From contig JAKGHH010000006.1 of the NCBI GenBank assembly GCA_022828595.1, positions 12,214,633 through 12,278,632 of the forward strand: DNA of 64,000 nucleotides, given 5' to 3'. This DNA is from Nelumbo lutea. Taxonomy: Eukaryota; Streptophyta; Magnoliopsida; Proteales; Nelumbonaceae. Made by a program: the position numbers and the translations under genes. A model generated the notes under the pieces. It searched no databases. It had not been told where the DNA came from and saw nothing but the letters and a program-made list of their open reading frames with translations. Shown piece by piece: positions 1 to 11,870 of this stretch (within the stretch, counting starts at the first letter, position 1; the number at the start of each line of letters is the position of its first letter).

Positions 1-306
1 CCATATCCGAGGTTCAACGGCCAAGATCTGCATGATCCAACGAATCCTTGAAAACTGGTTGCACTTCACCCAAGGTTGAAATCAGTTGAGCGCGTGTTTT
101 GACGTCCGCTGAGTTTATAAACGGCATGGCGTCCGCGCGTATCTGATACGCAATCTGGGTCATTTCCTGATTGAGCCAAGCGGTCATACAGGTCCGACCG
201 AAGATCCGCCCTCCGTGTCATCTAGACATAGTGTCAAATCCACCTGGGCTCGTCATGAACTCCTCGTGCCAGATCAGGACCCCTGGCACGAGGAGTGGAG
301 AGCAAT
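1..306 (+). mobile_element. 3' internal remnant of a Tat-like Gypsy element with polypurine tract
   Basis: This stretch directly precedes an LTR and ends in a purine-rich run (GAGGAGTGGAGAGCAA) touching the LTR start, the usual place of the polypurine tract that primes plus-strand synthesis. That makes it the last internal part of a plus-strand element whose body lies left of the window. No protein domain is readable. Orientation and family are inferred from the LTR that follows. Confidence 0.55.
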
Positions 307-919
307 TGATGAGGGGTGATTTGGCCTGACCTAGTAAGTGAAGGACACGTTGACACGACCTGCCAGCAGGACGACAAATCAGCAAGGAGAGCCTTGTCAG
401 CAATTCAGGAGCCCAGGTGTTCGGGCACCTCGGTACCTAAGCCACTTCAGCACCCAAGTACCAAAGTGACATGTAATCGACTCTAGAAGCTTCTCAACGG
501 ACTCCGAATCCTCAGGATCATGTCGCGTAACAGTAGGCCTTATCCTCTCCCCGCCCAAATCGGAAGGTAACGATAAGCATCACTAACCAATACGTTACCC
601 TCCTTCTAAAGCGAAACGGATCTCATTTAGGCAGGTCGAGGATCCCGGAGCCGTTTCATGAGACCCACGGCATCTCAACTATAAAAGGGCATTGACCCCC
701 AAGACCCATGTACGCGCGATTAAGTGCATTCTAGCTCTCCTATTTCTCAAACTCTCAGCTCGCATATTACAATTACTGACTTAAGCACCGGAGTGACATT
801 GCCAGGTTAGCCACCACGAGTTCTCTGATTCCCCTTTTTTCTTGTAGTTCGTGCAATCTACTTGCCAACAGACGTCCAAGCTGCCCTACAGCTAGGAGAA
901 TCCAAATCGCGCACCATCA
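307..919 (+). repeat. 3' LTR of a Tat-like Gypsy retrotransposon
   Basis: It begins TGATGAGGGGTGATTTGG and ends ACCATCA, about 613 bp. A TATA-like box (TATAAAAGG) lies near 680, followed by an R/U5-like part. The LTR at 2138-2736 is the same family in the opposite orientation: most of its length can be followed base by base as the reverse complement. The base after it is not a primer-binding site, which agrees with a 3' LTR rather than a 5' LTR. The other Gypsy LTRs at 26484 and 38964 start with a related TGATGA-GG sequence. Confidence 0.75.
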
Positions 920-1036
920 AATGGGTTTAAGATGTGGTTGAAATTTCTTCCCTATTCAATCGGTTTCATTTTGTAAATTAATATATAAATAGTATAATTT
1001 GCTAATAATAGAAACTAAATTAATATATTTTGCGTC

Positions 1037-1457
1037 TGTTTGGCATTGATGTCGTTGCTCCAAAAAACAGTGACACATCAGTGCCACATCGAAGAAAATG
1101 GTGCTCCAGGAAATGCATGTTTGTTTGGGACCGTTTTTCCATAAAAAACGGTGCTCCAAGCCATGCCTTGAAATTGGGAAGGTGTGGCTTGGAGCAACGC
1201 CGAATTTGGCGTTTCTTGGAGCTATAGCTCGTTGCTACCAACAGGAACATGATGTGGCACTGAATAATAGGTACCAGTGTTGAAAATGTTTCCTGGAGCA
1301 TTGGTACCAAACAGAAAACGTTCCAGGAAATGTCGTATATGAAAGTAACATTTTCAAACAAAAGAAAAAACAGACACCAGTTTTTGAGAAAATGGTGCTT
1401 CTAACCGACACATCAGCAGAGAAAAGAGTGCTATATCTGCAACATCGATGCCAAACA
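1037..1457. mobile_element. TGTTTGG-type MITE, copy 1
   Basis: Terminal inverted repeats TGTTTGGCATTGATG and, read inward from the right end, TGTTTGGCATCGATG mark a 421-bp element without coding capacity. Inside, the hexamer GCTCCA or its complement recurs at least five times, next to the left TIR and in both arms of a perfect 12-bp hairpin (arms 1152-1163 and 1185-1196, loop 21 nt). The same layout with a different motif is found at 3975-4785. No target duplication could be recognised. Superfamily not settled. Confidence 0.75.
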
Positions 1458-1889
1458 TATACATTATTAATAAATGGATATAAATTAATGTATATATTAA
1501 TACATTATCTAAATAACCTACAATTTGTTCCAATTTAATTACGAATTAATCTATTTTAATTTACTAATTAGTTTTAAGTAAATTGGTCCGGTTATAATTG
1601 ACTAATTAATTAATTTATATTATTAGACGCTGTTACTTTTTTGTTTTTGGTAAAGTGACCTCGTTATCAATGAACATTAATTATCATTAACTTAATGAAC
1701 ATCCTCCATAAACATTAATCACGGGTTCCATTAAAGAACATTACTAATACATGGGTTGCAATACCGAATTTGGGTAACCCTCGATAGGCAAAGTGGGTCT
1801 TGGAAGACCCGATTTTACCTCATTTTACACCCGTATATTGCAGGTTAGCAGAGGGCACAACCGAAAATAGCACTTTGTTGAAAATTGGT

Positions 1890-2137
1890 GACTCAACGGA
1901 GATGATAGTCTGACCATAAATTACTAAATCCAGTCCAATTGACACCCCTGCCCGCACAGATCAGAAAAGTCACTGAGGAACCTTGGGGAAGAGTCGTCTG
2001 TTGACCTTGCCCCCGGTGACGTTCATGTCAATACCTTTTCCGGTGCTGCTGGAAGATGCCACCGATATTGAGATTAGGTAAAACGGGAGGTGAAATGTGA
2101 AATGACCTTTTGATCGTTTCCCACAGACGACGCCAAT
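1890..2137 (-). mobile_element. 5' internal region of a Gypsy element with tRNA primer-binding site
   Basis: Directly inside the LTR, reading on the minus strand from 2135 to 2118, is TGGCGTCGTCTGTGGGAA, the primer-binding site typical of many plant Gypsy/Tat elements. Beyond it the start of a leader or gag-like region can be followed to about 1890, with a short ATG frame near 2028, before it merges into AT-rich DNA. The rest of this element is missing. Confidence 0.7.
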
Positions 2138-2736
2138 TGATGGTACGTGATCTGGATGCTCCTAGCTGTAGGGCAGTTCAAACATCTGTTGATAAGTAGA
2201 TCGCTCGAACTGCAAGAAAAAAGGGAGATTAGAGAACCTGGAGTGGCTAACCCGGTGAAGTCGCTCTGACACTTAAGTTAGTAATTGTAATATGCGAGCT
2301 GAGAGTTTGAGAAATAGGAGAGCTAGAATGCATTTAATCACGCGTACCTGGGCCTTGGGGGTCGATGCCCTTTTATAGTTTAGTTGCTGTGGGTTTCACG
2401 AAACAGCTCCGAGATCCTTGGCCCGCGTAAATGGGATCCGTTCAGCTTTAGAAGGAGGGTGTATTGGTCAATGAAGCTTATTGTTACCTTCCAATTCGGG
2501 GGGGGGGGGGAGAGGATAAGGCCTGCTGTTATGCAGTGTGATCCCGGGGGATTCAGAATCCACTGATAAGCTTCTATAGTCGATTACGTGTCATTTCAGT
2601 ACTCGGGTGCCAAAATGGCTTTGGTACCGAGGCACCCGAACTACAGACAAGGTTTTCCTTACTGATTTATCATCCTATTAGCAGGTCATGTCCACATGTC
2701 CTCACTTACTAGCTCGGGCCAAATCACCTCTCATCA
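2138..2736 (-). repeat. 5' LTR of a Tat-like Gypsy retrotransposon, minus strand
   Basis: On the minus strand it starts TGATGAGAGGTGATTTGG at 2736 and ends ACCATCA at 2138, followed two bases later by the primer-binding site, so it is a 5' LTR. It is the reverse-complement relative of 307-919. It contains a run of ten or so G near 2500 and a degraded TATA region near 2370. Confidence 0.75.
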
Positions 2737-3160
2737 CCATTAAAATATGGTATTATGCCAAATGTTTTGGCCCTTTTGTCCTCGTTTCAATGGATTTAAA
2801 ATTGATAATAATAATTTAGCCGTTTTGGCCGTAGGAAAATGGGTTTGATATTAAACCCGGAATAGGTTTAATATGAACAGAAACCACAAACCCAATACTC
2901 TAAGTCTAGATTGTGGGATGATTAAACTCTAAGTCTAGATTTAAAATTGATAATAATAATTTAGCCGTACTGGCAGCCCATGCATGCATTATAACAAAGT
3001 AGGGCCCACCTATTTGAAGTGGGATGGGTTCCTATCAACTATCAACTTTCATTGGTTGGTATTTTAAAGTTAATTATCAACGTTCTATTTATATTTTTCA
3101 GTTAATTAACACTATTGTTTTTCTATTAAAAGAAAAGTAAAAAACAGAAAATTAAGTTTA

Positions 3161-3652
3161 TGTTTGGCATCGATGATGATTTCTTGAGCATCACTGCCAG
3201 TCTGCTACACCTACATTGGAGCCATGTCAGTATATCCGTGTTGAAATTTCTTTTTGATTGGCCAATTTTGATTATTTTCAGGAAATTATTCAAAAATCGA
3301 TTCTTGAAATCAGTCATTTTTTAGGGATTATCTTTCTTAGTGATTTTTTAATTTCTAGCAGATTTTGATACCATATTTTTTAGTGATTTCTTAATTTCTT
3401 GAAATCAGTAATTTCTTAATTTTCAGGAAATTATTCATTTTTTTAGGGATCATCTTTTCTGGTCTGCTACATCTTTTTTAGGGATCATCTTGAGAATTAG
3501 TACAAATAGACTAAAAGCCAATTTCTCAAAAATCGGCTTACATGGCAGAAATGATATCAAATAACAAAATTTAACGATTAAAAAACATTAATATAAAAAA
3601 TCACCGATTTTTTGAAAATTCAGTAAAGAAGAATCAGAATTGATGCCAGACA
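3161..3652. mobile_element. TGTTTGG-type MITE, copy 3
   Basis: The left end reads TGTTTGGCATCGATG and the right end, reversed, TGTCTGGCATCAATTC, giving a 492-bp non-coding element. Its private motif is TTCTTGA, found beside the left end (about 3179) and again near 3300 and 3398, with GATTCTTC next to the right end. A second internal repeat (TTTTTAGGGATNATCTT) occurs three times between 3318 and 3495. It shares ends with copies 1 and 2 but no clear central hairpin. Confidence 0.65.
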
Positions 3653-3974
3653 TCACCTAAGAGAAAATAAATAATTATTGTTATTTATAGTTAATAAAAA
3701 TACTATTAATTATAGTTAATGGAAACTACTATTAATCACTGTAAATTGTAATTTCTCAATTTAATTATCAATTAAATTACAATTGATAATTTGAATTTAA
3801 AAATCTCTGTAATTAAAACAAAGTAAGAATAATTATAATTTAATTACTGTTATTTAAAATTCACTAATTTAAATTATCAATGATAATTTATGTAATTTAA
3901 TTATGGATAATTAAATTATTGTAATTTAAAAAATTAAGTGGATAAAAGTGCTATAACTACTGTAATTTAGTATG

Positions 3975-4785
3975 TGTTTGGGATCAATGCCGTTTTCTTA
4001 GAAAACAATGCCACATCAGAAATCCCTTCTCTGAGAAAACGCCTGCTATTTGGTAAGCCGTTTTTCTGAAAAATGTTTTCTTAGACCATGCCTTGGAAGT
4101 TGAGAAAGGTGTGGTCTAAGAAAACACCATTTTTGGTGTTTTCCCATTTTTTCTACCATTGCTAGCAATAGTGTGTTGATGTGGCAGCAACTAGACTTGT
4201 CCATGGGGCAGGCCGGGCCAGCTATGGTTGAGCTTTGTCTTTGTATCAACAGAATACATTCAGGCCCGAAGTCCGGGCTCGAACCCAAGTCAGACAAAAA
4301 ATTTGAAAACAGATTTTTTTCTTCTTTTTTATTAAAAAAAGTGTTTGATTTATATTAGAAGGCCTCAAAACTAAAAAATAATAAAAGACCTCTCTTACTT
4401 GAAAAAAGAGAAGAGGAACAAAAAAATATTGTATATATTTTTTATTAAATAAAATGTTATTATTATATAATATATATTATTAAGTCAGGCTTGGGCTCAG
4501 GCTGGACTTTTTTAAAAAATCTCAAACCCAGCCCGAAAAATAGCGACCCTAGTGTTTTAGGCCCAAACACAAGCCTGTGGGCCTAAAGTCATGTCCAAGC
4601 CCGATTTAGAATGAACCGGGCCAAATCGACCCATCAGACTACCCGACCCATAAATAGGTCTAACAGAAACAACAATGATACCAAATAGAAAATTTGAGAA
4701 AACATTTTTTGAGAGCACCAACCATACTTGTGCAACACCACCGTTTTCTGAAAAGAACTCTACGAAACAACGTCAATCCCGAACA
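3975..4785. mobile_element. TGTTTGG-type MITE, copy 2, split by an hAT element
   Basis: Ends are TGTTTGGGATCAATGCCG and, inverted, TGTTCGGGATTGACG. Where copy 1 has GCTCCA, this copy has TTTTCTTA or TTTCTGA at the matching positions. A perfect 15-bp hairpin (arms 4074-4088 and 4112-4126, loop 23 nt) matches the copy 1 hairpin in place and loop but not in stem sequence. The hAT element at 4192-4662 interrupts it; without that insert it is about 340 bp. Confidence 0.7.
4192..4662. mobile_element. Non-autonomous hAT-like element of the TAGACCTGTTCATGGGC family
   Basis: It starts TAGACTTGTCCATGGGGC and ends ACCCATAAATAGGTCTA, a degraded form of the 17-bp inverted repeats seen intact at 18844-19336 and 50583-51066. 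Flanking octamers GCAGCAAC and ACAGAAAC agree at six of eight positions, as expected for an old 8-bp hAT duplication. The ends are rich in GGGC and GCCC words, while the centre is AT-rich. It encodes nothing. Confidence 0.75.
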
Positions 4786-6321
4786 CCGCCTTAAAAATCA
4801 CTATGAATGGTAATTGTAATTTAATTATGGATAATAATCTTCAACTCATGGAGAATTAAAACTACATTGCTTTTTTTTTTTATATAAACATACATGATTC
4901 AATTATTTATTTTAAATTTTGATATATTAATTACATTGCCCTATGAGGGATTCCGGCGTATCATAAAAAAATACAAAAAAAGATATACTAATTACATTGG
5001 TATTTATGTGTAAGGGTTTACATATCCATTCAATCCCTTTGTCATGATATTGGATATTGGGATGCACAGGGCCCCACTAGTTAGAAATCATTACAACGAT
5101 CAAATCACGCTTGGACAACACATATATCTTAACAAAAGAAAAAGAGAACTTCAGTAACATCCCTCATGGCTGCACTTTGGTGAAAATGAAAATCAATGTA
5201 ATACTTTCTTCTTTTCCTAAATGAAAATCAATGTAACTACATTTAGAGCAATTTGTTGACCTTTGAGCTTTTCACTATTTTTACAAAGAATAGAATTGTC
5301 CTTGTGAAGGATAATTATTTGTTTATTTATATTCTGCCGAGGAATTTGTCCTGATGCTGCATTTTTGTAAATAATGGTGCTTTCATGAAATAATAAAAAA
5401 CAAAACTTGGAAGTAGAAAAGGAGATTTGAAAATAAACCCAGTAGTGGTTACAATAGGTGATAAAATGAGAGTAGTTTAATATAATTTTTTGAGAAAATC
5501 TATGATATAGAAAAGATATGATGTGGAAAGTGCTTTGATAAATCAAAATCCATCCATGAATTTTGATAAATAACACCTGATTCGCTATCACATATATGAC
5601 TCCAAGTTTATTGGTCAGTTGTTTTTTCTAATATCATATCTTTTCCATATCATAGTGGAACCCTTGAAAAGCTAGGGGTAGACCAAAAAAGAAATTAATT
5701 GTAATAAAAAATGATTTAAGCTCTTGGATATGACACTGAACAGAGCATGATGGCGAACAGGATTATGGGGGCAAAGTTTAGATGATGGTGATGATGATAT
5801 AGAATTTGGATTAATAACCTGCTATAATTCCATTCAAACAGATACAATAAGGAGGATGGTGGCCCATGGTGGTTGGGGGCGGGGGGACAAAAAATAATTA
5901 AATTAAAAAAAAAATAACGCAGGGAAGAAAAAACCATTTAGGATGTCCATCAATCCATAGTTGGCCATGCCCGGAATGCAGTGCACATAGGATCAATTGT
6001 CTCTCAATGATGCAAAACACGTTTAGATTTGCAATTGTTATGATACTACTGACTGAGTGCCTGCCAAAAAATAGAGCTTCCAACCCGTCTGGCGAAGCTT
6101 GAAATAAGGACCTTCCCAGAAGATTCTAGGGTGAACCTTGAGACTTGTTCCAGCTGATATTCCATAAGCCACAGGTTAAAAGCCAAAATAATATCTTAAG
6201 AATTTTGAAGTAACATGGGGCATTCATAATCTTTTATTTTGGGGAAATAGTCATGTTTACTTAGATTATTCATGGTATCAGTTTTGTTAAATTTGTTCTC
6301 ATTGTAATGTTATATTTGTAG
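4786..6321. other. Intergenic AT-rich stretch, no gene recognised
   Basis: No coding region is supported. Open frames here (for example the 124-codon frame at 5217-5591, minus) have AT-rich composition without recognisable domains. A GAT/ATG-rich microsatellite-like patch lies at 5770-5800, a short poly-G near 5878-5886, and one short repeat is listed separately at 5485-5655. Confidence 0.6.
5485..5655. repeat. Fragment of a MITE family also present at 52885-53155
   Basis: Sequence around the words ATTTTGATAAATAACACC, GCTATCACAT and TATTGGTCAGTTGTTTT can be aligned directly with 53020-53140. Both copies finish with a palindromic ATATCATATCTTTTC region. The left end is not found here, so this is probably a truncated copy. 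Confidence 0.6.
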
Positions 6322-7990
6322 CCCAAATTTCTTAAGAAATTGATTTAATCACCCTATTTACTTTTATTGTTTAAAAATTGCCTCAAGTATTCCCAAGTTT
6401 TTTTTTTTGACATTGACTAAATACTTCCTGCCATTAGTACGCTGTTACAACCACCGGCATGTGAATCCATGTGACTTAATAATTTTTTAAATTTCAATTT
6501 TTTAAATTTCAAAAATACCTTTTTGGCCTTGGGTGAAATGTTAATTTTGCCCTTTTTTGTTCTTCAAATTTTCAAAATAAAACTCAGAATTTAAAATTTC
6601 AACAATGTCTCTGTTGCAAAGGGAGAACAGAGCCATGGGCAGAGTGGTGTGCTAGCAAGACACCCTTTAGTTTTTCTTTTCTTACAGAATAAACACTAAA
6701 TACATACTCTTTGTTATTAGCGTGATCTTGCTTGCCTAATCATATGAACAACAACTACAAGGTTGGACATGGAAGTTATAATATGCAAGAGTTTTGTATG
6801 GGTCACAACTCAAAGCATAAATGCTTTGTTTCAAAAATTCTATTACTGTGCTAGATTTGCTGCCACTCTCTGTGCATCTGCAAAAGCTCCTAACAAGCCT
6901 CGCTTGGTGAAATCCACTGTAAAATCCATTTTTGCCTTTTGAACCGTATAGAAATGGCGTGTTTGGATAACCGTCTTGGATGTTAAAGAATTCTCCTCCT
7001 TAAACTGTAAAGGTACATTGCTTCTGTATCTAGTTGCTAGAATTACTTGAGTCAAATTCCAAAACTCTGCCATCAACAAACTCTGCACCTTTTGGTGGTG
7101 AATCTATGGATTCCAGGAACTGCCTTGATTTCTCCACTCTAGATTTTGGCTAGAGTACCGACATCCAAAACTGGGGTCTTTCCGATAGTCATTTTCATTT
7201 TAATGGGACCAATTTTAGGTCTTTTAATCCCAACTTTCTGTCATCTCCGAGGATGAACCATGAACAGAGGAGGAACCGACCAATCAGTTTTATAGGAAGT
7301 CAATTAAGCAACCACATTGAAAAAACAAACATTGATCTTCCAAAGTTACATACACTTTCCCTATTGCATCTGGTCAGAAATTTGTTCATCTTTACTTTTG
7401 TCCAACTTCTAATAATGGCCTCAATGCCTCTAATGGGCTTTTCTCATCACATTGGGACCCTATACTCTTCTCAACAACTTCAATATTTTACAGATTGCTA
7501 AGGTTCTAAACTATGCTGTCACTCTTAAGGAGTTTTCCCAATCAGCTTGTACCGCTTTTTCGATGTTGACTGCGTTTGTAATTCCTCCAGCTCTCACTTG
7601 TACCGAATCTATTTGTAGTTTTCATTCATTGCAACAAAGCATGGAGATGGAGGGAAAGCGAGAATTGAGACTTAGAGATTGAATTTGCAAATATGAAAGA
7701 TCTCATTGTAACTTCCATTCACTACAACAAAGCAGAGATGGAAAGAGAAAACAAGAATTGAGAGCAAAATCGTAATTGATTAATTTGAAAAATTTTAAAT
7801 GTTTCATTTTGAAAATTTAAAAAATGATGGGTAAAATTATCTTTTCAATTTTTCCATTAATGGAGCTAACTGTACCAGAATTTAATCCACTGTAAAAAAA
7901 CTTGGAAGTACTTTCAAATCAACTTTTAAACAGTAGGGGTGAATAAGTCAATTTCCTAAAACTTAGGGATAATTTAAGAAATTTACCCTA
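6322..7990. mobile_element. Long-TIR element, Mutator-like, non-autonomous
   Basis: The left flank (6322-6440) can be read as an imperfect inverted copy of 7860-7990. Shared words include AAATTTCTTA, GAAATTGA, TTATTCACC-type, TGTTTAAAA and TCCCAAGTTTTTTT, and similarity weakens inward for another 150 bp or so. Such long inverted ends are usual for Mutator-like elements. The interior holds two modest frames (6843-7088 minus; 7253-7501 plus) without any recognised domain, so a captured gene piece is possible but unproven. No target duplication was established. Confidence 0.5.
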
Positions 7991-9497
7991 TCCTAAAATT
8001 AACTATTTCTTGTATAAAAAGGAAACAAGTTACTTCTGCTAGAAAAAAATCCACTGCTAGACATTGTCCTTGGGTTGCCTTTAATAGAAAGTTACCAAGA
8101 TAATAGATTATAGAAGTTTCTCTCCCAATTCCTCTATTAATTCCGAATTTTCTTTGAATATTTGATGCATCTTTCATTTCTTTGTAATGTGTAAAATAAC
8201 TTCTACATCCATTATAATGTGGGGATTTATTTGTCCACTGTAAATATGCTGTCTATTTTCATGCAGATGGCATGGATGTAGGCTGTTGGAAAATTGGGCA
8301 TTAATCCCAAGAAGGAAACATACCAAGCATATTAAATTATTAATTACTCAAACTAATCGACTCCTCACATTTCGCTATGCATGTGACATTCTTAAAACGG
8401 CTTTTTACATGGCAAAGAAAACTGTATCCATCAGGAAACAATCAACGAGGGCTGCAAGCATTACCATCTTCCTTCCAAGCTAGAAAAAGAAATTAGAGGC
8501 ATAGTCACCAACGAAACACCTGATGCTGAAATGAGTATCTTTTAGCAAGACGTGGCGAACATAATTGGCTTTCAGTTTCACACAGGAGAAAAATTGGCCT
8601 TTGCTAGTATTGTAACCTGATAATTTAAACAGCCAAGTCCAACCTTCAATTGCTCAAAAAACTCATCCATTCTATATGATTAACTCTTAACTTCCAGCAG
8701 AGGCGAGCATCAAATCCTTGTACAAAAATCACCTAAGCATAAATGCTACTGCTTGGGTAAGGGGCAAATGTAGATGTTTTTTCCTGTAGTCTCCACACAA
8801 GCAAATGCGGAAGACAGTTCATCAGTTTATGAGTTTCCCTTGTCCAGCTTTGGGTGATTTCAGAAAGCAGCTGGGGCTCAGATGGTCTATGGAGCGACAA
8901 CACCTGGTTTGATCAACAATGACTGTAATCCTGTAACCTAAAGTTTTGATTGTCAAAAGAATAATGTTTGGTCAAATATGAGAAATGGATGTTCGGAGCT
9001 AACCACCATGCAGTAATCACCTTTTAAGTATACATTATCTGTTTTGGCTGAGGACAAATGAAGATTATGAAACCAACTGTTTAACCATTCAGATAAAGAC
9101 TCTTATTTAGATTCTCTCAGGGACAAGCCACATCAAACTAAACATAGAAACAAGGTGGTGTAAGTATCATTATCAAGTCTAAGGCCATGTGCAATATCCA
9201 GAAATTCCACCAATCATAAACCCCAGGAATACTCTAAAATGATCTAGTTCGGTAACATCAACACTTACACCTTGAGTCTGACCCCAGTGGTTAAGACAAA
9301 CCACTCCTTACAAGGCAATACAAGTGTGTCAAACTTGTCAGAATAAACTATCCATGTTTATTCATTAGTTGAGAGAATTTAGCCTCCAACCAAATTAATG
9401 ATTTATCTTAATTCTATAATGAAGATCAAGGGCTGTTACACAGAAAAATACCCAATAACACATGTAATAAAGCAATAAACTGAACTAAAAGCTCTCA
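7991..9497. other. Intergenic stretch with one possible terminal exon
   Basis: No full gene is seen. On the minus strand 8937 to 8887 could be a short last exon: it follows a CTTTAG acceptor and runs 16 codons (VTGLQSLLIKPGVVAP) to TAG, with about 380 bp of 3'-UTR-like sequence after it. No upstream exon was found before the LINE cluster at 9498, so it may be the stranded 3' end of a gene or chance. The protein is not recognised. Confidence 0.25.
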
Positions 9498-10790
9498 CTA
9501 GTGGAACCTTAACAGTTTAGCCAATTTCGAACCTTTGGAAAGGGCCAAAAGTTTTGCTCCAAGTGAATCTCCCACTACAATTGGATCGGAATATAAAGCT
9601 ACTACCTTTCCTTCCCCATCCCTAAAAGCTCTCCCAATACCTGAGGGTTTTGGGTTTCCAAATGGAACTTCCATCAAAGTTAAGCTTAAGTCTTTGAAGG
9701 GGCCCAAGTCCGGGACCACAGCCTTGATAGTCAAGTATTTGTTGCTGCATTCCCACCCCCTGATTATTTCTTGCACTGAAAAATCCTTGAATAGTTCACT
9801 TATCTTCACCTAATGTGTTACTTTAATGATAGCTTTCAATCAATTCCTCCAACTTGGTTAATCCTTGGAAGATACAATTATTTTAGTTGATAGTCAATGC
9901 TGTAAAACAGTGTGTTTAATCAATAGAAAAATAGTAGAAAATAAACCTGAAACAACAAAGAAGAGAGGAGATCGTAGCTCTCTCTCAGCTACTTTCTCTG
10001 TTTTATTAGATCAAACATAACAAAAGCAAAGATTACGAGAATGCCCCCAGTAGGGTGGCTGCTAGAATAAACCAATGAAAGAAATAAAAAGGGCATTAGG
10101 TCCATAACAACTAAAGTCCAACAATGATAAAAAAAGGAAGGGGCAACTAGAGAGCTGTCCGGCCCAATATCTCAACAATTTCTTTCTTCCCAAACTGTCC
10201 ACAGTATTGCTGCTCTACTGTCTCTCCACATGACCCTTCCCCTCTTCTTTAACGAAGGAGGCTTGCATTAAACAAAGTTGCTACAGAAAGCGGAGGCGAC
10301 CATCTGCAACCAATGAGGGAGGAAAACCAATCCCAAATATTTTAAATAAAAGAATGGAGATTAGTAGGTGCGCAGCTGACTCACCACAAGTATAACAAAC
10401 GATGCAAACATGAGAGGAGAGACACCAATTAGGCCTTCTCTTCTAAAGCACATCACAAGTGTTAAGCTTATTAAGAGTTGCTTCCCAGCAAAAAAACACC
10501 TAATTTTTGGAGGCACAGGATTACGTCACATCTTTGGCTGGAAAAGACAAAGTGTGACTAGGTGAGTGAAAAAAGAGTTACAGGAGAACACTCCAAAAGG
10601 AGAGGCCATCCAAACATGGCTATCTGGGCAAGACTGGTCCAAGAAAACAGAACTCAAAAGAGAATGGATTTCATTAACAGTCCCCATTTCAGCTTCCTTA
10701 AGCCCTATTCTTTGACCCAAATCCCAGGAGTCCTCATTATGTATAGAAGTTTGATATATTAACACTGTAAGGGGGAGACTGCACATTCAT
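9498..10790 (-). pseudogene. Degraded LINE (L1) copy: zinc-binding RVT and RNase H regions
   Basis: On the minus strand 10786-10526 gives a zf-RVT-like lead-in (SHVWMASPFGVFSCNSFF) and 10240-10140 the TVWEERN-type region. After an unidentified 300-bp insert at about 9840-10135 comes an RNase H-like frame (9809-9498) with FGNPKPSGIGRAFRDGEG and VALYSDPIVVGDS. The order matches the 3' third of a plant L1 ORF2. It is broken by the insert, stops and missing segments. Confidence 0.7.
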
Positions 10791-11019
10791 TTGGCACCCC
10801 TATTATTCTGTTCTTTTATTCTTCCTCTTTCTTGGCTTTTACCTTTTTTTTTTCCTATTTTCCTTGTGTTTGGTCTTTTCTTATTGATTCACATAAACCT
10901 AGTCCTCCAATTGAGAAGAAAGGGCTAAGAACATGTTGACAAAGTTGCAAGAGCTGTCCATTTCCGCCAATTTTTTATCAGTAAAAATATTTCATTAAAA
11001 ATTCATGAATTTCCCACCC

Positions 11020-11870
11020 CTTTTATTTATCAATAACACATTTCATTAATCAAACAGAAGTATTAATTACAAAGGAGATAAACTTTCTTATCTCCCCAAC
11101 TGAGGCTTGAGCCCCCAAGAAATGAAGTTAAAATTACAACTGATCCCAGAACATAGATTTCCTCACCACCCCTTGCTTTAACCCATCAGCAAACGAGTTA
11201 GCTGATCTCTTCACCCAACTGATCTTGATTTCCATGTCTTTAACCAGCCATCTATAAACTTTCTCTTTTTTTCATTGTTGTAATTCCATAATCCAGTATT
11301 GTCTTTATTCAGCCACCCTACAACCACCTCTGAATCCCCTTCAATTACAAGACTTCTTATATTCATCTCCTTTGCTCTTTGGACACCTTCCATAACTGCA
11401 CAAATCTTGGCTCAGAGAGAATCACCCACCCCAATTGGACCTGAGAACAGGGCTGAAACATTCCCATTCTCATCCCTAAACACACCCCCAACCCCTGAAT
11501 GTCCACGGTTCCTTCTACTACTACCATCAAAGTTCAGTTTAAAAAAACCAGAGAGGGGAGGGATCCAAGACAAGGTCAGTCCTGCTTTGACCTTGGCACA
11601 TCTAGCAATCTCCCCTCATTTCCTTAACAGATCATCCACTGTATAATCTGTGAACAGCTCTGATGATTTCAGCCACTGTACCACCCTTATATGGATCATT
11701 TCTCTCAGCTCTTCAGCACTTCTCTCTACTTCAGAGAAAATCCTAGAGTTTCTTTCTTCCCATAGAGATCAGCATACCGCATTCCTTAGGCATCTCCACA
11801 TAGTCCTACCCCCTTTCAGATGCCACCTGAAAAAAGAAGAAGTAAAAAGGCTCCCACCCCAGATTACATC
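11020..11870 (-). pseudogene. 5'-truncated LINE copy with RNase H domain
   Basis: Minus-strand translation from 11860 downward gives the SLWEERNSRIF motif, then an RNase H-like domain with FKLNFDGSSRRN, GVGGVFRDENGN and SLVIEGDSEVVVGWL. Its 3' end lies near 11020-11040, where the sense strand reads TTATTGATAAATAAAA, similar to the tail of the LINE at the right edge of the window. The 5' end falls inside an older LINE copy, so this looks like a LINE inserted into a LINE. A stop interrupts the WEERN region. Confidence 0.65.

Noticed and set aside
1020..1361. 113-codon minus-strand frame and overlapping plus-strand frames
   Set aside because: All lie within a MITE with inverted repeats; coding-like frames on both strands follow from the repeated words, not from a gene.
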